From Anaerolineae bacterium (GTDB lineage: Bacteria; Chloroflexota; Anaerolineae; Anaerolineales; Villigracilaceae), in assembly GCA_021324435.1 (NCBI GenBank), contig JAJPIZ010000008.1, positions 62,001 to 126,000 on the forward strand: DNA of 64,000 bases. Reading direction: 5' to 3'. Shown piece by piece: positions 61,101 to 64,000 of this stretch. Below the pieces are notes generated by a model. The model was not told the DNA's origin, made no database searches, and saw only the letters and a list, made by a program, of their open reading frames with translations. Positions within the stretch are counted from its first letter, which is position 1. Every line of letters begins with the position of its first letter. Both the position numbers and the translations under genes were made by a program.

Positions 61101-62103
61101 CCTCGGCTTCCGCGCTCTCACGCCGGTCTTTGACGGCGCGACCGAAGAACAAATTGAAGCCGAGCTCGCGCGCGCGTGGATCGTGGATCAGGCTTGGAAA
61201 GAATCTGCGCAAGCAGCTTGGGAATGGATCAAAGGTCAAGAGTATGATCCGGAATCAATTCAAGATGATGATGAGGTTCGTCGGTTATATCTCGAGCATT
61301 GGCTTGGAAAACGCAAGTATGATGTCTACAGTTTGAATGATGTTGACTATGCGCGTCATGCCGCCGCCCGAGAGTGGTTGCGCGACCGCGAATATGATTC
61401 AAAGCTGATCCTTGGTGCATTGGATGAAGAAACCGCTCCTCGCGACCCCGAAGCGGACGAGGCGGCCGTTCAGGCGTGCTTACAGCTCTGGATGGAAAGC
61501 CTCGGTTACACCAAGCGCGTTGCAAAATCTAATCTTTATACCGCCGCGCAAGATGTCATGCGTGAGACGGGCTTCCCCATGCCGATCCTCGGGAAGCAGA
61601 TTCTTCGCGATGGCAAGACCGGGCAACCTTACGATCAGCCAGTCACTGTGGGCGTGATGACCATTCTCAAACTGCATCACTTGGTTGAAGATAAGGTCCA
61701 TGCGCGTTCGACGGGCCCATACAGTTTGGTCACGCAACAACCGCTGGGCGGTAAGGCGCAATTCGGCGGTCAGCGCTTTGGTGAAATGGAAGTATGGGCG
61801 CTTGAGGCTTACGGCGCGGCTTACACATTGCAGGAAATGCTCACAGTTAAGTCGGATGATGTTCAAGGGCGCGTCAATACCTATGAGGCGATTGTCAAAG
61901 GTGAGCCGATTGAGGAGCCGAGCATCCCGGCCTCCTTCCGCGTGTTGGTGAAAGAACTCCAGTCCCTCGGCCTTGCAGTTGAGGCGATCAATGAGGGTGG
62001 GGACGTGGTCAAGTTTGGCAAGGATGAAGAAAAGACGCATCCACCCAAACTTGGCACGGGTCTCATGGAGTTGGGCGTTGGAGGCAATGAAGGCAGGAAA
62101 TAG
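58198..62103 (+). CDS. rpoB: RNA polymerase subunit beta, with lineage-type insertion
   Basis: This is a protein of about 1300 residues. Diagnostic segments are the fork region ([30 protein letters not shown]), [17 protein letters not shown], the [18 protein letters not shown] loop, and the end ([30 protein letters not shown]). Of two ATG codons, 58198 has better spacing from AGGAGA (58185-58190) than 58192. Between [16 protein letters not shown] (about residue 975) and [13 protein letters not shown] (about 1135) there are roughly 125-130 extra residues, acidic and Trp-rich, that are absent from E. coli RpoB. No rpoC follows, which is unusual. Confidence 0.97.
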   Translation: MASTLPRKNYARIPVKLDLPNLIDIQLDSFERLKAEGLGDLFHEVSPIESYNKGMKLFFPSRSPEAKQWGLKYWFGDPKHSIEECVERDLTYASPLYVSVLLAGPDVSEPIKQDIFLGDFPEMTDKGTFIINGTERVVVSQLIRSPGVYFEAPTDRATGRPLAMAKLIPDRGAWMEFETRKSDYIILKFNRKRTVPITVFLRALAAVSDGMKDAPLKTGSDEELLAIFQDVDNNPERLFIASTLKQEPEWDLSAGLTIAEAALIEFFRKMRPGDPATLENAKQFLEEQLFDQRHYDLERVGRYKLNQKLDLNIPIPHRTVTKNDVIRLIRRMIQINNGVEPPDDIDHLGNRRVKTVGELIQNKLRIGLRRMERVIKERMSIRDQEQLSPVTLVNIRPVVAALREFFGSSQLSQFMDQTNPLAELRHKRTLSALGPGGLRRERAGFDVRDVHHSHYGRICPIETPEGPNIGLIGRLASFSRVNEYGFIETPYRKVFKFLPADDERLVGRTLREAVVDPKTEEKIAKAGETIDARLAKRLAKIGADVPVVPFVSEQVDYLSADAEDKYVIAQANAPLTENNEFVRERISCRYHSGFQFSTPETVDYMDVAPHQVVGISAALIPFLEHDDANRALMGANMQTQAVPLVRPEIPLVATGMEKAAALDSGQVVVAGENGEVVSVTGSKIVVKERKGGQHVYQLRKYQRSNQSTCIDQRPSVVKGQVIKRGDIIADSSSTESGQLALGQNVVVAFLSWEGGNFEDAILLSERLVQEDRFTSVHIEKYEVEARDTKLGPEEITRDIPNVGEDAIKDLDENGIIRIGAEVGPNDILVGKITPKGEKELTPEERLLRAIFGEKSRDVKDTSLRMPHGERGKVVDVKVFTREDNSDLSAGVDMMVRVSVAQRRKITAGDKMAGRHGNKGVVSKVVPVEDMPFLEDGTPVDIILNPLGVPGRMNIGQVLEVHLGWAAKRLGFRALTPVFDGATEEQIEAELARAWIVDQAWKESAQAAWEWIKGQEYDPESIQDDDEVRRLYLEHWLGKRKYDVYSLNDVDYARHAAAREWLRDREYDSKLILGALDEETAPRDPEADEAAVQACLQLWMESLGYTKRVAKSNLYTAAQDVMRETGFPMPILGKQILRDGKTGQPYDQPVTVGVMTILKLHHLVEDKVHARSTGPYSLVTQQPLGGKAQFGGQRFGEMEVWALEAYGAAYTLQEMLTVKSDDVQGRVNTYEAIVKGEPIEEPSIPASFRVLVKELQSLGLAVEAINEGGDVVKFGKDEEKTHPPKLGTGLMELGVGGNEGRK

Positions 62104-62116
62104 ATCGTAATTTTTC

Positions 62117-62145
62117 TTGACGTGCGGATAACCACATGTTAGAAT
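62117..62145 (+). promoter_or_regulatory. Sigma-70-type promoter for the ribosomal protein genes
   Basis: TTGACG (62117-62122), a 17-base spacer, then TAGAAT (62140-62145). It lies in the gap between rpoB and rpsL, so rpsL-rpsG-fusA can be transcribed independently of rpoB. Confidence 0.85.
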
Positions 62146-62204
62146 AATCCGCCGTTGCCTGGAAGACCAGGCGGCATTAATCCCGCCCAAACAATGGCAA
62201 CTAC

Positions 62205-62242
62205 AAATGAGGCCATCATTATCGTTTCTGATGGCCTCATTT
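62205..62242 (+). terminator. Hairpin (attenuator/terminator) between promoter and rpsL
   Basis: AAATGAGGCCATCA (62205-62218) pairs perfectly with TGATGGCCTCATTT (62229-62242) around a 10-base loop, followed by CTTGC. It lies after the promoter and before rpsL, so it may act as an attenuator. Confidence 0.65.
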
Positions 62243-62285
62243 CTTGCAAAAGTCTTTGTGAAAGAACTTGTAATCGGAGGCGAAC

Positions 62286-62702
62286 GTGCCGACAGTTAAT
62301 CAAATGGTCCGCAAGGGCCGCAAGAGCAAGAAAAGCAAGAGCAAGGCCCCCGCGTTGCAGTATACGCTTAACAGCCATAAACAACGCCGTGTGCGCCAGG
62401 CTAGGGGCGCGCCCCAAAAGCGCGGTGTGTGCACTGTAGTGCGCACTATGACGCCCAAGAAGCCGAATTCAGCGTTACGCAAGATCGCGCGCGTGCGTCT
62501 GACAAACGGCATCGAAGTCACGGCTTATATTCCCGGCGAAGGCCATCAATTGCAGGAGCACTCTGTGGTGCTGGTGCGTGGCGGCCGCGTGAAAGACCTG
62601 CCGGGCGTTCGCTATCACATTGTGCGCGGTTCGCTCGATACGACCGGTGTGGCCAATCGCAAGCAGGGCCGCTCAAAATACGGCGCGAAACGCCCAAAGT
62701 AA
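62286..62702 (+). CDS. rpsL: 30S ribosomal protein S12
   Basis: This is a 138-residue S12 protein with the conserved [43 protein letters not shown], and the C-terminal [11 protein letters not shown]. The Lys at the streptomycin-relevant position (TPKKPNSA) is present. Normal length with a short N-terminal basic stretch. It is followed 17 bases later by rpsG. GGAGG precedes the start at 62286. Confidence 0.97.
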   Translation: MPTVNQMVRKGRKSKKSKSKAPALQYTLNSHKQRRVRQARGAPQKRGVCTVVRTMTPKKPNSALRKIARVRLTNGIEVTAYIPGEGHQLQEHSVVLVRGGRVKDLPGVRYHIVRGSLDTTGVANRKQGRSKYGAKRPK

Positions 62703-62719
62703 TCTAACGGAGATCAAGT

Positions 62720-63187
62720 ATGAGACGTGGAACTCCCGAAAGGCGGCCCATCCCGCCCGACATGCGCTATAACAGCGTGAATGTTCAGACCATGGTTCAG
62801 CATGTGTTAAAGCGCGGCAAAAAGAGCACGGCTGTCCGCGTGATCTACGATGCCATGGATTTGGTCAAGGAACGCACGCAGAAGAATCCGCTCGAAGTGT
62901 TTGACGCGGCTTTGAAGAACGTGGGGCCAGCCATGGAGGTCCGGCCGCGACGCGTGGGTGGCGCGACTTATCAGGTCCCGATGGAAGTCGCCGCGGATCG
63001 TCGCATTACGCTGGCGATCCGCTGGATTTTGACTGCGGCGCGTGAGCGTAGCGGCCAATCATTTGCTGACAAACTCGCTTCTGAATTAATTGACGCGTCG
63101 AATGAAACCGGCGCGGCGATTCGCAAGCGCGATGAAACTCACAAGATGGCCGAGGCGAACAGAGCCTTTTCTCATTATCGTATCTAG
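62720..63187 (+). CDS. rpsG: 30S ribosomal protein S7
   Basis: This is a 155-residue S7 protein. Signatures are MRRGTPERRPIPPDMRYNS, NVGPAMEVRPRRVGGATYQVP and KRDETHKMAEANRAFSHYR. It binds 16S rRNA and nucleates 30S head assembly. It is of typical length and in the usual str operon order between rpsL and fusA. Confidence 0.97.
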   Translation: MRRGTPERRPIPPDMRYNSVNVQTMVQHVLKRGKKSTAVRVIYDAMDLVKERTQKNPLEVFDAALKNVGPAMEVRPRRVGGATYQVPMEVAADRRITLAIRWILTAARERSGQSFADKLASELIDASNETGAAIRKRDETHKMAEANRAFSHYRI

Positions 63188-63237
63188 TAAATTGGCATGA
63201 GGAATTTTTCAATTCAATTAAGGTAGATTAATAAAGA

Positions 63238-64000
63238 ATGGCACGCGAGTATCCGCTGGAAAAGTATCGAAATATTGGGATTATTGCCCACATTGACGCC
63301 GGAAAAACGACAACGACCGAGCGTATCTTGTTCTATACCGGAAAGACCCATCGCATTGGATCGGTAGATGACGGCACCACCGTCACGGACTGGATGGAAC
63401 AGGAGCGCGAGCGCGGTATTACGATCGTTTCAGCGGCTATTTCTGCTGAGTGGAAGGGCTATCAAATCAACGTGATTGATACCCCGGGTCACATTGATTT
63501 CACTGCTGAAGTTCAGCGTTCGTTGCGCGTGCTGGATGGCGGCGTGGTCATCTTTGACGCCGTTCAGGGCGTGGAGCCTCAGAGCGAAACCGTTTGGAGA
63601 CAGGCCGACCGCTATGGCGTCCCGCGCATTTGCTTCGTCAATAAAATGGATCGCGTTGGCGCATCCTATGAGCGCACTATCCAGACGATCATTGACCGCC
63701 TCGGGGCCAACCCCATTCCCATGCAACTGCCCATCGGTTCCGAGTCATCATTTAAAGGCGCGGTTGATTTGCTGACGATGAAGGGAATTGTATGGGAAGA
63801 TGACCTGGGCAAAGAACCAAAGGTCATTGAAATTCCCGCCGATTTGCAAAAGGCCGCAGAAGATGCGCGTCACCAGATGGTAGAGAAGATCGCTGAGTTG
63901 GATGACCATTTGACCGTCAAGTATCTGGAAGGTGCGGAGATCAGCGTTGATGAATTGAAGAGCGCACTTCGCAAAGCAGTGATTGCCAACAAGGCTTATC
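63238..64000 (+). CDS. fusA: Elongation factor G (partial, N-terminus)
   Basis: The ATG at 63238 begins [20 protein letters not shown]. The G-domain motifs are intact: [19 protein letters not shown] (G1), RGITIVSAA (G2), DTPGHIDF (G3) and NKMDRVGAS (G4). About 254 residues are seen and the gene runs past the window. EF-G moves the ribosome along mRNA. It follows rpsG by 50 bases, in the normal operon order. Confidence 0.97.
   Translation, partial: MAREYPLEKYRNIGIIAHIDAGKTTTTERILFYTGKTHRIGSVDDGTTVTDWMEQERERGITIVSAAISAEWKGYQINVIDTPGHIDFTAEVQRSLRVLDGGVVIFDAVQGVEPQSETVWRQADRYGVPRICFVNKMDRVGASYERTIQTIIDRLGANPIPMQLPIGSESSFKGAVDLLTMKGIVWEDDLGKEPKVIEIPADLQKAAEDARHQMVEKIAELDDHLTVKYLEGAEISVDELKSALRKAVIANKAY

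Noticed and set aside
60229-61239. Minus-strand frame inside rpoB (336 codons)
   Set aside because: Shadow of rpoB; composition is consistent with antisense translation of a GC-moderate gene.

Overview
This window is chromosomal DNA of a bacterium that looks like a member of the Chloroflexota, probably class Anaerolineae. That placement is an inference from the style of the proteins: lipoproteins with Thr/Pro-rich spacers, an F420-type luciferase-like oxidoreductase, a large insertion in RpoB, and an rpoB-rpsL-rpsG-fusA order without rpoC. No rRNA is present to confirm it. GC content is moderate and coding density is high. One tRNA, tRNA-Pro(CGG), is present. No CRISPR array or prophage was seen.

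Layout. 0-6.5 kb: a partial DsbA-like lipoprotein, a membrane-anchored HExxH protein, an AT-rich orphan, an ArsR / ArsP-type permease / thioredoxin operon with a clear palindromic operator, and a GltD-like flavoprotein. 6.8-14.1 kb: a MacA-MacB type exporter, a GNAT enzyme, a phosphoglycerate dehydrogenase-like gene, an M32 carboxypeptidase and a lipoprotein. 14.1-23.5 kb: tRNA-Pro, an integrase remnant, a two-operon fluoride-response island, and an IS1-like transposase remnant at the far edge. 23.6-27.1 kb: a leader with a small ORF and terminator, a PRC-barrel/MgtE-N/CBS protein coupled to an NRAMP-related transporter, and a CBS protein. 27.1-32 kb: a three-gene NAD-linked formate dehydrogenase. 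32-37 kb: an oxidative pentose phosphate operon (pgl-gnd-zwf) with an acyltransferase. 37-42 kb: assorted housekeeping genes and one decayed gene. 42-47 kb: three tandem LysM/M23 lipoproteins. 47-51.4 kb: CBS, fdhD, YHS, GH13 glucosidase, cytochrome b5-like and phosphoesterase genes. 51.5-58 kb: ftcD, dcd, an MprF-like protein, an Atg22-like MFS and a DUF4388-like protein. 58-64 kb: rpoB, rpsL, rpsG and fusA (cut by the window end).

The most interesting system is the fluoride island. Two RNAs that match the fluoride (crcB-motif) riboswitch, each ending in an intrinsic terminator that reuses the 3' strand of the aptamer, lie at the outer ends of two convergent operons. The first controls a gene with a pyrophosphatase-like N-terminus and a PH-like domain, two adjacent MutS-family ATPases that lack the mismatch-recognition domain, the fluoride channel gene crcB, and a DUF190-CBS protein. 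The second controls an MFS transporter, a 72-residue membrane protein and enolase. Fluoride export and replacement of a fluoride-sensitive enzyme are expected. The role of the paired MutS-like ATPases, the MFS protein and the small membrane protein is not known to me. The integrase and transposase remnants at the borders suggest the block arrived by transfer.
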